Shown here piece by piece: positions 33,199 through 45,120 of a stretch of DNA of 64,000 nucleotides (position 1 is its first letter; each line of letters begins with the position of its first letter). The DNA is from Papaver somniferum (lineage: Eukaryota; Streptophyta; Magnoliopsida; Ranunculales; Papaveraceae): NCBI RefSeq assembly GCF_003573695.1, contig NC_039362.1, positions 114,927,120-114,991,119 of the forward strand, in the 5' to 3' direction. The translations under genes were made by a program, and so were the position numbers. Under the pieces are notes generated by a model. It saw only the letters and a list, made by a program, of their open reading frames with translations. It made no database searches and was not told the origin of the DNA.

Positions 33199-35884
33199 AT
33201 GGAGTATGTTTGATAGGTTTGTATCTTTGTTGTGTACTCTTTTTCGGCGACATAAATGCTAGCGCAGTGAATGTTCGCTATCTTGTTCTTGTCGAAACTT
33301 ATGAAATTGTGCTCAATGTGTCTTGGCCCGATTTAATACATGAGTATTTATTTGACCAAATTCTAGATAACGCTGATTATGTTTCAAACGTAAAAGCTTG
33401 TGTGCCATACCTACTGGTAAGGATGATATTTTTACTTGATTGTTGTTCAAGTAGTTTTACTGTTACATTGTATATTTTTTTTGTTGATCGACTAATTAAA
33501 TTGATTGATTATTGTATATTGCAGATCTTGTTTGCTGAGCATACAAAAGAAGGCTTAATCCTAAAATTTTCGATCAACAAACAAACGCTCCCAAGGCTTG
33601 GAAGGTGGGACGTGCTACATATATCATATTTCATATCTGAGGCAAACATGACAGAGTTTTCAGTAAGTGTTTTCTATTACTTAAGTTATATTGTATAATT
33701 AAGTTACAAATGCAATTAGTAGTAACAAATCAATTTTTGTCATGTGTAGCTATAAGTTATACATGAAAATGAGCTTGTGTAACTCATAGTTACAAATGAA
33801 AAATATCACTACTGAATTCAATTGTAGAATGTATATGGCTCGTGTAACAATAAGTTACACATGCACATGAGCTTGTGTAACTATCAGTTACACATGAAGA
33901 TTTCACCACTGGATTCTACTGAATTGTATATTTAGATTTTGTAACTTATAGTTACACATGCTTTTTTTTTGGTAAATCCAATTGTATTAATAAATAGCAA
34001 TATGTACAAAGAGTTTACAAGAAAATTACACATGCATCCGTATAAGGAAAATGCATGTGTAACCTGAAGTTACAATTGGATTTTTGTTTGTTTTTTTCTT
34101 TTTTTTTTTTTTTTTGAGAAAACATGATGTAACCTCTCCATCTCTTGAATGCAGCCAACTGCCAACTTTGTAGGGGAGTTTTCACAACTTGGAATATCAA
34201 TCGTGGAACCAAGCAAGGAACAACTTAAAGGATGGTTGCGAGACACAACGATTGAGAATGGAACTCTAAAAAAACAACTTCTATCAAACAAAGAAAAGTT
34301 TGATAAAGTACGAGCAATTTCCACATAAGGGATAAGAAAAGGGGATATTTACGGCACACCAAATTTCAATATGCACGTTTTCTGTTGTGATATTATTAAA
34401 GCAACTGGTATTGAACATTATGTAGTGTCCCAGAAACATACTATGCAACACGAAAATGGTGGATAAGTACATGAAGTGACTGAGCATCAAGCAACTGGTG
34501 TTGATCCTAATAAAGAGTCCGACGAAGAGAGTGAGAAAGACGAAGATGGTGGGGAAACTTTCTTGCAACAAGAGTGTGAGTGATTGTTCTTAGTGCATTT
34601 TTTTTCAAACTTAACAATATCATCATCTTAATAAAACATCGGTTATATTGTTTTTCCTTTCGATCCTTGTGCAGTTCCATATATCAGTTTTGAAGGTGGA
34701 AATACTCCCACACTTTTGCAAGGTAAAAGAGATGAAGAGGAGGGCAAAACACCTCGCAGAACATACAGTTACATTAAGAAGAGTGTTACACATAACAATA
34801 AAAGGGCCACTCCAAAGAAAAAGCCCACTCCGAAGAAACCTGCATATGTTGTTGATAAGTCACAGAAGAAAGCCGCAAAAGGTGTTGTTTTGGATGAGTC
34901 GCAGAAGGGCCAAGAAGAATAAGGGTATTGCTAATGACGAAATAATGGCTGCAGTTCCGGAAGAATATGATGGAACAATGATCAAGGATGTCAAAGATTC
35001 CACGATAATTGGAAAGCTGGTTGGCGCTCAAAAGGAGAAAGTAATTGAGTTTTTCAGTACACATCCTAAAACATAAGTGAATATAACTGAAATTGAAGAA
35101 ATTATAATTTATGGTATTTAAATGTAGATTTTAATATTAAACGTTATATCTTTATTGCTTGATTCTGTTATGGTGTTTATCTGTTTCTTATTTCTGATGT
35201 AGATACATTACTTGGATGGAATATAAAAGCGATGGTAGCCCGTTTGTTAATATATTTGGAGAGCTTATGCTTCAGCTTACCAAAAAAGAAGAGAACTTGG
35301 AGTCAGAATTCATAGATTTCTACATTAGCAGGTTAAAGAGAAAGATGAACTCATGCACCAAGTATGAAAAATCGATATTCCTCTCGTCGAAATCATATGT
35401 AAGTACTTCAAAAAAGTAAAAATATTCTTGTATGTAACTTTTGATTACACATGCATAATGCATGTGTAACTTCTTACAAATTCATTACTGCATTTGTAAC
35501 TTTTGGTTTATGCATTTATATTGCATGTGTAACTTCAGCTTACACATAGTCTATGCTTTGAAAATAAGAAAGTGTGTTTGATATTCCAAGCGGTGCATTC
35601 AGGAATCTTCTCTGAAAAATGATGGTCATCTCAGTAGATTCTGGATTTCGAAGCTTGCTAAGGAATTTCTTCATTGCCACCCAGTCAGATTGTGTGCACC
35701 AATGTGTAAAGACAAGACAGACTACACACTACTGGAGTATGAATTCACCAGCACTTCCAAATGGTCCCACATGAACTCGTCAAATATACCGATGAACAGG
35801 AAAGAACACCTTGTGCAAGCCAAGTTATATGCAGTTGCAATAACTACAACACTGAACTTACACACTCCTCTTGGATTGAATTGA
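33199..35884 (+). pseudogene. MULE-borne multi-exon gene, possibly ULP1-like
   Basis: Splice sites support an exon chain: to 33416, 33525-33662, 33155-type linker absent, 34155-34327, 34675 to about 35072, 35203-35398, and 35603-35884, all with GT-AG borders and mostly continuous frame (for example EFS joined to PTANFVGEFSQLG, and KSY to ESSLKND). Segments read WPDLIHEYLFDQI, FAEHTKEGLILK, LPRLGRWDV, an acidic then Lys/Pro-rich middle (KESDEESEKDEDGGE, KKKPTPKKP), then EFIDFYISRLKRKM and LLEYEF..KWSHMNSS. The N-terminal part recalls domains preceding ULP1 peptidases in MULE genes, but I cannot point to a clear His-Asp-Cys triad, so the assignment is weak. In-frame stop TAA at 34325-34327 and frame changes near 34900 and 35830 show decay. 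A further possible exon starts at about 35964 (MNNDPFDHPSLI). Confidence 0.4.
33962..34025 (-). mobile_element. 64-bp LINE 3' stub in an intron
   Basis: T-run then text matching the LINE end at 22925-23000 (ATTGTATTAATA.ATA.CAATAT.TACA). It is bounded by a 10-bp duplication TTACACATGC at 33952-33961 and 34026-34035. The target is one of the GTTACACATG motifs. This is extreme 5' truncation. Confidence 0.8.
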
Positions 35885-36847
35885 AAGGCCCAAAATCACC
35901 CTTCGCCCAAACAAGGTTCATATCCTGATTTTCTTCTATTTTTATGTTGTTATATGAAGCAGAGGATGAATAACGACCCATTTGATCATCCAAGTCTCAT
36001 AACTACACCAATGGTGATGTTAATAGATGAAAAGGTGAACCGCATGAGAGCAAGCATGCTTTACAAGAATCAGTCAGATCCTTCCAGTCCGACTCAATGA
36101 ACATATATGTAAAGCAGTTCTTTGGATTAAAAAACTTCTATACTTTTTTTAGCTACAAGCCGTTATTATACTTGCAAACATGTTGTTAGAAATTCTATAC
36201 TTCGTCAGTTAGTAGATCTTTAATTAAATATAAAGTTTTTTTTTGGGTGTTTGGAATAGTTCAATCATACTTGCTATAAAGTAGTTTAAAATTAATCAAG
36301 CACATATTGATGTATATCGTGCTTGAACACATGGTTAGGAAAAAAGGTTATGTTACTTAAAGTTACACATGATACTGGAGTGTGTAGCCTGAGATTGCTA
36401 AAGATTCAAACAGGCTAACTAACATGAAGTTACACATCAGATTAAGATATGTAACTTCAAGTTACACATGCTAAATAAAGAATAACAGTGTGCAACAAAT
36501 AAGTACTTGCCTTTTTTTTTGAAATATAACAATGTGTAACCAAAGGTTACATATACATTTATAATGTGTATTTTATAGTTACACATCCATATTTTATAAG
36601 TGTAAACCCAAGTTACACATGCATTTCCCCTCTGTGCTCAAAAGTTACATTAAATAAAATATATATATATATATAAATGCATTTTACCTGTGTTCTCATA
36701 AAATAAAATCAGAATGAATTATCCTTGCATATAATCAATTGTTGCACAAATAAACGTTTGGTCCATGCAAACCGACATGAAGAAAACTAAAACAAACAAT
36801 CCAAAAAATAAAAAAAAAACACACAAAAATCAATCCTTGCGGAAAAT

Positions 36848-37812
36848 CTAGGGAGGTGTATACTTCAGATACTTCTTACAACCTGCCCTGTTGTGACATT
36901 CCTTCGTGCAATTGCTGCAATGAACTTTCATATTTCCTTTCTTTTCACCTTTACTTTCAATCCCTTTTCCTTGGGGTCTACCAGGTTATTTCTTTATAAT
37001 AGGCTGGTTGATGGTGTTATCTTCATCAATCTCAACATGCCTATTGTATTTGGGAATAGGTTGGATGCCACACATATAAGTCTTCCTAAAATAATCACTT
37101 GTAAGATACAGTGAAATGAAGTCAATAGCTTGACGTTTAACCTTTCGTGTGGCTGCAAGAGCATGACCACAAGGAAACTCGTATACGCGCCACCTTCAAA
37201 AAACAAAACAAGAATATAAGCAAAATAAAAATCACAAAAACATACAAAAATGCAGTTACACATGCATATACAGGATGTGTATCTTGTAGTTACACATGCG
37301 CATAGAAGATGTGCAATTAGTAGTTACTGATGCATATATCTAGTGTAAATAGAATCTACATATTATATAACCTGACAAAAAAGAACATACAAAAAAAGAA
37401 GCATATGAAACAAAACCTTTGAGAGGTGCAAGTCCAGTGCTCTAAGTCCACTCTGTGAGTACTTTCGCTAAATACTTCAAACACGGTAGGACTATCCACC
37501 AACACTTTCCAAGCCAAACTTTCATCTTGAAGAGCCTCAAGATTTTTCTCATACTTTGGAATTAATTGAGTCATCATCTTAGCGCCATCATCATGGAGGT
37601 CTGCCATCATTACCATTACTTTCATCCTAATCTGAAAAAAAAAACCTTACGAATGTAAAAAGTGACAAAATAAGAAACAGAAAAATTACTCTACTAACCT
37701 AATCAAGAAGAGCATATGAAAATATCTTCCTGTGAATCAGGATCCAACTATTTAATGATTCTGCAAGAGTACTAGTTGTGCGTCCATACCGACATCCTTT
37801 GAAATAGGAATT
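36848..37812 (-). pseudogene. MULE (MuDR-type) transposase, C-terminal exons
   Basis: Minus strand. From the E4 junction inward it reads RYGRTTSTLAESLNSW (conserved MULE block) and IHRKIFSYALL, then an intron, then MKVMVMMADLHDDGAKMM to EHWTCTSQR. A clean GT-AG intron at 37194-37416 joins this to WRVYEFPCGHALAATRK, the SWIM zinc finger (C-x-C..C-x-H form). Next come YFRKTYMCGIQPIP, a PGRPQGKG hinge and a CCHC knuckle CSNCTKECHNRAGC, ending with TAG at 36848. One in-frame TAA precedes PGRPQ (about 36983), and the 5' intron donor near 37700 looks altered, so it is dead. The catalytic core lies beyond E4. SWIM plus CCHC at the C-terminus is typical of MURA-like proteins. Confidence 0.8.
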
Positions 37813-40259
37813 TGAAAAAGTGGGGGTACAACAACCTCACCCGATATTTCGATTAGCAATATGTATGGACTAACTCTAATATACTTTTAAGAGAATCAAC
37901 TAGACAGTCAGACTCAATCTTAATAAAAAGTATATCAAAGAGTTAATATCTCTATCTCTCGATTTGATCTTTACTCAAGCAAATAGAAATCTGCGAGTCT
38001 TTATCAAATACTAGAGAGATAAACTTGGATGGTACTAAAGACCAATATCCAAGTGTCAATCAATGTAAATCAACAACCAAAGGTTGGATATTCTAATTGA
38101 TTGATCTCAACGCACAACCTGTGATATTTCAATTATATAACAAAATATAATGCGGAATAGAAATAACACAGACACCAGAAATTTTGTTAACGAGGAGACC
38201 GCAAATGCAGAAAAACCCCGGGACCTAGTCCAGATTGAACACCACACTGTATTAAGCCGCTACATACACTAGCCTACTACAAACTAACTTCGGTCTGGAC
38301 TGTAGTTGAACCCTAATCAATCTCACACTGATTCAAGGTACAGTTGCGCTCCTTACACCACTGATCCTAGCAGGATACTACGCACGTGATTCCCTTAGAT
38401 GATCTCACCCACAACTAAGAGTTGCTACGACCCAAATTCGAAGACTTCAATAAACAAATCTGTATCACACAGAAAAATCTATGATAATAGATAAATCTGT
38501 CTCCCACAGATAAACCTATGAGTTTTGTTCAGTCTTTTGATAAATCAAGGTGAACATGAACTAATTGATAACCCGGACTTATATTCCCGAAGAACAACCT
38601 AGTATTATCAATCATCTCACAATAATCTAAATCGTGTGGTAGCGAAACTAGATATTGTGGAATCACAAATGATGAGACGAAGATGTTTGTGATTTCTTTT
38701 TATCTTGCCCTATCAGAGATATAATCTCAAGTCAATTATTCAATTGAACTCGTACGATAGAAAATGGCAAGATCAGATCGCTCAACTACAAGAAAGTAGT
38801 TTCGTCTGGCTTCACAATCCTAATGAAGTCTTTCAGTCGTTAACCTACAGGGTCTCGAGAAGAAACCTAAGGTTAAAGGAGAATCGACTCTAGCAAAACC
38901 AAATAGTATCACACAGGAGGTGTGGGGATTAGTTTTTCCAGTTGCTAGATGTCTCCTTTATATAGTTTTCAAATCAGGGTTTGCAATCCAAGTTACCTTG
39001 GTAACAAAGCATTCAATATTCACCGTTAGATGAAAAACCTGATTTCTCCAAGCTAATATCTTTCAACCGTTAGATCGGAACTTAACTTGTCACACACACA
39101 TGAAATGTATTCATTTAGGTTTGAGTAACCGTACCTAAACATGTACACTTAGTTGGTTCACAAATAGTTAACCAATGGTTAGCCATATGAGCACTTTCAT
39201 TTTAACCGTATTCATCTTTCTCATAACTAGTTCAAATGACTCATAAGAACTAGTTCAAGAGTTGTTCAATTGCTTAGGTCTTTATTCATAGACACAGTTG
39301 AAAGAAAATCGGTTTGATTCACTTGAATCAATTCATGAACAATATATCCACGGTTTGCAAAAATTGCATTCCTTATAATTTATTGTTTTAAGTTCATGAA
39401 CAACCGATTTGAGAAATAACCAGCTTGGGTACGCGTAGCTTAGCTACCGGATTTGAGTTTACAAACTCAGCAGAAATTTTTGGTTCGAAAACTTTCGTGG
39501 GTACACGTACAGATATGCGTACCTAAGGTGACTGGTTTACTAGTTTGCAAACTTACGAACTCAGCAGAAATTTCGGTATGAAAACTTCCACAGGTACGCG
39601 TACGAATACGCGTACTCAACCTGTCTCCTTCACTAATACCGCATGCACACATATGCACACACTTGGTTTCCGACACATGGATTTATACACTAATGTGCGA
39701 ACACACTATATATACTTATATCCATAGTTGGTAATCTCAACTCTACATTTCAATCATTGAAACATTCTTCTATAATGTTATAACAATCGTTATTCACGAC
39801 TATCGTCATCAAAGCTATTTTCAAGATTGAAACGTCTTCATGACTTTCTTCACGGGTAAAGATGAAAATGGTTAAAGCAAAATCTCACCAACACATATTT
39901 TGAGAAAAAGATACGCGAGTAAACTCGGCTCGAAATAACAAATGTGTATGTTTGAAAACTAGCATACTTATACGAATTTGTCTCAATAGTAGGAGATATA
40001 ATAGACTTTTGAGTGACAGATAAGTTCAAGTCTCCATATACCTTTTTTTCGGATGAAGTTCCACTTATTCCTCGAGTAGTTCTTCGTCTTTATAAGATGA
40101 TCGTCATGGAGTCTGGAGCTCAACTAGCACTTAACTATCCTAGACCGAGACTTAGTTATAAGTAAACTAGAAATCAAGACATATAGTTTTGATCACTAAT
40201 ATTGACAAACATGCTTGATATTGCAACGCATGCGAGTTCGACCGAGCAGTGCTCTAACA
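37813..40259 (-). repeat. E4 3' LTR (2,447 bp)
   Basis: Plus-strand start TGAAAAAGTGGGGG, end GAGCAGTGCTCTAACA. U3 units at about 39420-39620 have TACGCGTAC/TATGCGTAC cores, as in E1. TATA on the minus strand near 38952. No gene. Confidence 0.9.
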
Positions 40260-41693
40260 ATCTCCCCCTTTGCCAATTTTAGTGACAAAACTATCAATAC
40301 ATATGAAATACAAAATAGAAAAAAACTTTGTAGCTTCATGTCCACATGCTTGATCTCCTTGGCGCTTCAACATTACTCTAAAACTTCGTTTTTTCCAAGT
40401 ACTCCCATGATTCCAAAGGTTGTAAGTTCAACATCATAGTTGTTGAAGTTCCGTAGCCATAACAATGAGAAAACAAAAGCTCTCGATCATTGTTATACAA
40501 TGTCATAGTATTCTTACACAGCATCAAAGTTCTCATATCATAACTTCGACAACAATACTATAGTGATATGTATCACTCCCCCTTAGTCAATACTTCGTCT
40601 CAACACGAAAACCACTCCTCCTTACATAATGATCCGAAAACCATATGTATTTGTAGTGTGAACTACATATTAATTCTCCCCCTTTTTGTCAATAAAATTG
40701 GAAAAGGTACGAAAACGGGATCCTAATGAAAATTTTCATGGAAACACTTCAAGACCAAAGAAAAGTACATATCAACTTTGTTTAGATGCAATCATAAAGC
40801 CGAAGCTAAATGCATTCATCACGGAGTTTATAAATATACAAGATAACTCCTCAAATATTCCACAACCGCACTCCCCAAAAAGATATGGCAATTAAGCGCA
40901 AGTTCAAAAGAACTCTCCCCTATTTGATGTCATTCCCGAAAGAACAACAAGAGCGACCTTACTTTTACGAGAAAATAAGGATTTCTTTGGACACCAAAAA
41001 CAACAAAATGATTTTGTATCCAAAATTATCAATTAGACTAACCACAAGAGTACTCATGATTAACTTAATCGGAATACACAACCAAAATAACCACAAACGA
41101 ATCTATGATTAGTCTAGTTGGAAATGCTCACACAAGAAGACTTATGGAGCCGCACAGTATATACATAAAATATGGATCAGGGAATATCAATATTGCGGAA
41201 TACACAAGGATTCATTCTATTTTCCATCACTATTTGCACAATGACATAATCCTTGTAAACAAAAGATTTTAACCTATCTTCCATCAATAAATGACATAAT
41301 AGGCTTAACTTTTGTTTGTCAAAAGTTCATCGATCTTGTATCAATACATGCATATCGACATATAAACGAGATAACTTTTGACAATATATGGGACAATAAT
41401 AGTTCACGGACGCAAACACACATATCCCATAACACATCGCAATATATAAAACTATAAAGATTAATACTGCAAAAATCATCTTCCAAACCAACCTTTAGAA
41501 TTTAAACAAATAAATCTAAAAACATGAAGATGAAAATGTTGGACATATCTAAGTGTACTCACAATAATGGCTATTCCAAACCCTAGTTATCCTTCTTAAA
41601 CAAAAACAAGAATAAAATTCTTTTAAGAAGTTTTACTAGATAAAAAAAGGGCTCCTATAAATCATTTCACATACTTTGAATACTCTTCTCATA
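40260..41693 (-). other. E4 non-coding internal region
   Basis: Mirror image of 14151-15732 and 25344-26888: polypurine tract 40260-40272, extra motifs CTCCCCCTTAG near 40585 and TCTCCCCCTTTTTG near 40675, and degraded dyad repeats near 41030-41180. Short frames at 40686-41112 are chance ORFs within this conserved non-coding block. Confidence 0.65.
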
Positions 41694-41996
41694 TTATTTG
41701 TATTCATCAAGCTCATCTTCGATCAGATCAATTCTAAATTCCAGATTATCCATATTTTCTTCAAGTATCTTGGAAGAGGTTTCAAGTTCACTTTTCAGGG
41801 CACGAACTTGTTCCAAGACGAGATTCATGGTTAAAGAGAGCTTATCAAAATGAGAAACATAGATGTTCCCGTCCGGCGAAGAGCCGTGAATGTCAGGGCT
41901 CATCACATTATCAGAAGAATCAAACTGTATCTTCTTAGATGGAAAGAGAACAATCCACACATCACTTTCTTTGCTTGAAAGACTTGAAGAGGACAT
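41694..41996 (-). CDS. E4 second ORF: 100-aa coiled-coil protein
   Basis: Intact minus-strand ORF (MSSSSLSSKESDVWIVLFPS). The C-terminal half is a clear heptad-type stretch (LSLTMNLVLEQVRALKSELE, ILEENMDNLEFRIDLIEDEL). The conserved non-coding block lies downstream, as for ORF2 of E1 and E3. It shares position and coiled-coil character with these but no alignable sequence by eye. Function unknown; no nucleic-acid-binding or catalytic motif is seen. Confidence 0.5.
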   Translation of the reverse strand: MSSSSLSSKESDVWIVLFPSKKIQFDSSDNVMSPDIHGSSPDGNIYVSHFDKLSLTMNLVLEQVRALKSELETSSKILEENMDNLEFRIDLIEDELDEYK

Positions 41997-42205
41997 GATA
42001 GAACAGATAGATGAAATGTTTATTCAAAGGAGAAAAACTTCATTTTAAAATGAACTAAGGATAAAAGATAAATATCCAAAATGACCTTTGACCAAAACCC
42101 TAACAGAAATTGATTATCCTCAGAAAAGGTCTTAAGAAGAAAATCGTTTGAAAACATAAACAGAAGGCTAAAATAAAATGAAACAACAAAATAATTCATC
42201 ACAAC

Positions 42206-44264
42206 TGAAAAAGAGGGGGTACAACAACCACACCCAATATTTCGCTTAACAATCTGTATGGAAAAACTCCAATATACTTTCAAGAGAATCAATAAGACTC
42301 AATCTTAATAAAGTATATCAAAGAGTTATATCTCTCTTTCTCGATTCAATTCTTACTCAAGCAAATAGAAATCTGCGAGTCTAACTGAATACAAGATAAA
42401 TCACTTGAACGGTACCAAAGACCAATGTTCAAGGATCAATCAATTTCAATCAACAACCAAAGGTCGGATTTCCAATTGATTGATTCAAACGCACAACCTG
42501 TGATATTTCAATTATATAACAAAATATAATGCGAAATAGAAACAACACAGACACCAGAATTTTGTTAACGAGGAAACCACAAATGCAGAAAAACCCCGGG
42601 ACCTAGTCCAGATTGAACACCACACTGTATTAAGCCGCTACATACACTAGCCTACTACAAACTAACTTCGGTCTGGACTGTAGTTGAACCCCAATAAATC
42701 TCACACTGATTCAAGGTACAATTGCGCTCCTTACGTCTCTGATCCCAACAGGATACTACACACTTGATTCCCTTAGCTGATCTCACCCACAACTAAGAGT
42801 TGCTACGACCCAAAGTCGAAGAATTTAATAAACAAATTTGTATCACACAGAAAAGTCTACAGAATAGATAAATCTGTCTCCCACAGATAAACCTACAAGT
42901 TTTGTTCCGTCTTTTGATAAATCAAGGTGAACAGGAACCAATTGATAACCCAGACTTATATTCCCGAAGAACAGCCTAGTATTATCAATCACCTCACAAT
43001 AATCTTAATCAACGCGACGAAAGAAGATATTGTGGAATCACAAACGATGAGACGAAGATGTTTGTGACTACTTTTCTCTCAAGCCAATCGTTACGATTGT
43101 ACTCAACACGATAGAATCAGCAAGATCAGATCACACAACTACGAGAAAGTAGTATCGGTCTGGCTTCACAATCCCAAGGAAGTCTTTAAGTCGTTAACCT
43201 GGTTTAAGAAGAAAACCTAAGGTTAAAGGAGAATCGACTCTAGCTAATACAACTAGTATCACACGGAAGGTGTGCGGACTAGGTTTCCCAGTTGCTAGAG
43301 TTCTCCCTTATATAGTCTTTCAAATCAGGGTTTGCAATCAATGTTAGCTTGGTAACAAATCATTCAATATTCACTGTTAGATAAAAACCTGATTAGATTC
43401 AAGCTAATATCTTTCAACCGTTAGATCGAAAACTTAGCTTGTTACACACAAATGAAATGTACTATTTTAGGTTTATGTAACCGTACCCAAACATGAACAT
43501 TTTTTGGTTCAACAATAGTTAACCAATGGTTAGCCATATGAGCACTTTCATATCAACCATTTTCTTCTTCACCATAACTAGTTCAAATGACTCAAATGAA
43601 CTAGTTAGAGAGTTGTTCAATTGCAAGGAAATCTTATGTAACTACACAAGACACAATCGAAGCAAAAACGATTTGATTCACCCGAATCGGTTCATGAACT
43701 ATATATCCACGGTTTGCATTTAGCATTCCTTAGTTAATATGAATAAGTTCACGAACAATCGATTTTAGATATAACCAACTCAAGTTCGCAGACTTAGTTC
43801 GCGGACTTAAGTTCCCGGAAAGAGTTCACAAACTCCAGCAGATATTCTCGGGTCGAGAACTTCCGCCAGTTTGCGGACTGGGTTCGTGGACTGAGTTCGC
43901 GGAATTAGCTCATGCCACTATTCCGGTTATGTTGATCAACAAAGTTCGTAAACTTCGGTTCAAGGAAAAATGACTTATACATATATGTGTTACCGCACAA
44001 TGCTTATATCCATCATTGGTTATATAATCTAAACTCTCATTTCAATCATTGAAACATTCTCAGAGGACGTTATATAGTTTTTATTCACAAACCACTTTTC
44101 GTCAGAGCAATTTTCAAAGTGATTGAAACATAACATGAATTTTGTCACTAGGTAAAGATGAACTTAGCCAAAGCAAAAGCTTACCAACACATACTACGAG
44201 AAATAGATAGGCGAGATAAACTCGGCTCGAAATAGCAAATATGTATAATCAAAGTCTATATAGC
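42206..44264 (-). repeat. E5 3' LTR, incomplete
   Basis: Matches the E5 5' LTR parts 52698-53783 and 60448 to about 61440. U3 units at about 43789-43910 carry AGTTCGCGGACT cores. The expected remainder (which follows TATATAGC at 61440) is absent because of E6 and a later deletion. Confidence 0.85.
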
Positions 44265-44479
44265 TGTTGATGATGGTTTTTAGCTTAGGGATAAAATCGT
44301 AAAACCGTACATCCGACTTGACGTCACTATGACCAATAGCGCATTTATTGAATCAATCAGCGTACTTGCGTAAGAATTACCAGGGTACCTTTTTTTATAT
44401 ACACATGTGTCATGATCCACGGCAGAACCCTTAGTATTAACTGACACCACCTCTGTATATGCCTAACCCTAACTCTCTC

Positions 44480-45085
44480 ACCGTGCCAATACAAACCATG
44501 CCAGCCACGTCTCTGTGCCAAGGCATGCCAACCATGCCAGCCACACCACCGTGCCAATGGCAAACCATACCAGCCACGTCTCAGCGCCAAGGCATGCCAT
44601 CCATGCCAGCCGCACCACTATGCCAATGGCGAACCATGCCAGCCACGTCTCTGCGCCAAGGCATGCCAACCATGCCAGCCGCACCACCGTGCCGATGGAA
44701 ACCCATGCCAGCCACGTCTCCGCGCCAAGGCATGCCAACCATGTCAGCCGCACCACCATGCCAATGGCAAACCATGCCAGCCACATCTCCGCGCCAAGGC
44801 ATGCTAACCATGCCAACCACACCACCGTGCCAATGGAAAACCATGCCATCCACGTCTCTGCGCCAAGGCATGCCAACCATGCCAGCCACGTCTCCGCGCC
44901 AAGGCATGCCAACCATGCCAGCCGCACCACCGTGCCAATGGAAAACCATGCCAACCACGTCTCCGCGCCAAGGCATGCCAACCATGCCAGCCGCACCACC
45001 GTGCCAATGGAAAACCATGCCAGCCACGTCTCCGCGCCAAGGCATGCTAACCATGCCTGCCGCACCACATGTGCCAATGGCATGC
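44480..45085. repeat. 69-bp tandem array in the E6 LTR, about nine units
   Basis: The phase mark CACGTCTC recurs at 44506, 44575, 44644, 44713, 44782 (as CACATCTC) and 44851, then a short 36-bp step, then two more near 44957 and 45026. Each unit includes ATGCCAGCC twice and GCGCCAAGGCATGCCAACC. As 69 is a multiple of three, several frames on both strands stay open (23-residue repeats), which gives long spurious ORFs. Confidence 0.85.
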
Positions 45086-45120
45086 CGTGCCAGCTACATC
45101 ACCACGCTAAAACGATGGGT

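Larger units (their letters stand above)
32550..37340. repeat. Dispersed palindromic motif GTGTAACT-N-AGTTACAC, about 15-20 copies
   Basis: Imperfect inverted pairs such as TGTGTAACTATCAGTTACAC near 33872, TGTAACTTATAGTTACACAT near 33940, GTGTAACCTGAAGTTACA near 34056, and ATGTAACTTCAAGTTACACA near 36449. Others lie near 32553, 33750, 33845, 35440, 35520, 36360, 36535, 36600 and 37280. Copies fall in introns and between genes, not in the exons. Flanks are often ATGCATG. The motif is confined to the MULE segment within this window. Confidence 0.65.
32543..37812. mobile_element. MULE (MuDR-type DNA transposon) remnant
   Basis: Sequence between the E1 and E4 LTRs. It contains a plus-strand intron-bearing gene (33199-35884 and beyond) and, convergent to it, the C-terminal exons of a MuDR-type transposase on the minus strand. 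MULEs that carry an additional ULP1-like gene (Kaonashi type) are known in plants, and this layout fits that class. Terminal inverted repeats were not found. The transposase N-terminus must lie beyond E4, outside the window. Positions 32543-32957 and 35885-36847 hold no reading frame, only palindromic motifs and AT-rich DNA, including an (AT)n run near 36660. Confidence 0.6.

Noticed and set aside
33210..33698. Single 162-aa ORF
   Set aside because: It reads through an intron; splice sites at 33416/33417 and 33524/33525 give a better joined frame.
36658..36676. (AT)n run as a functional site
   Set aside because: Simple microsatellite in AT-rich spacer.
42206..44264. Reading the LTR at 42206 as the 5' LTR of E4
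   Set aside because: No primer site adjoins it, and ACAAC flanks 42206 and 61730, so it is the 3' LTR of the separate element E5; the real E4 primer site is at 63459.
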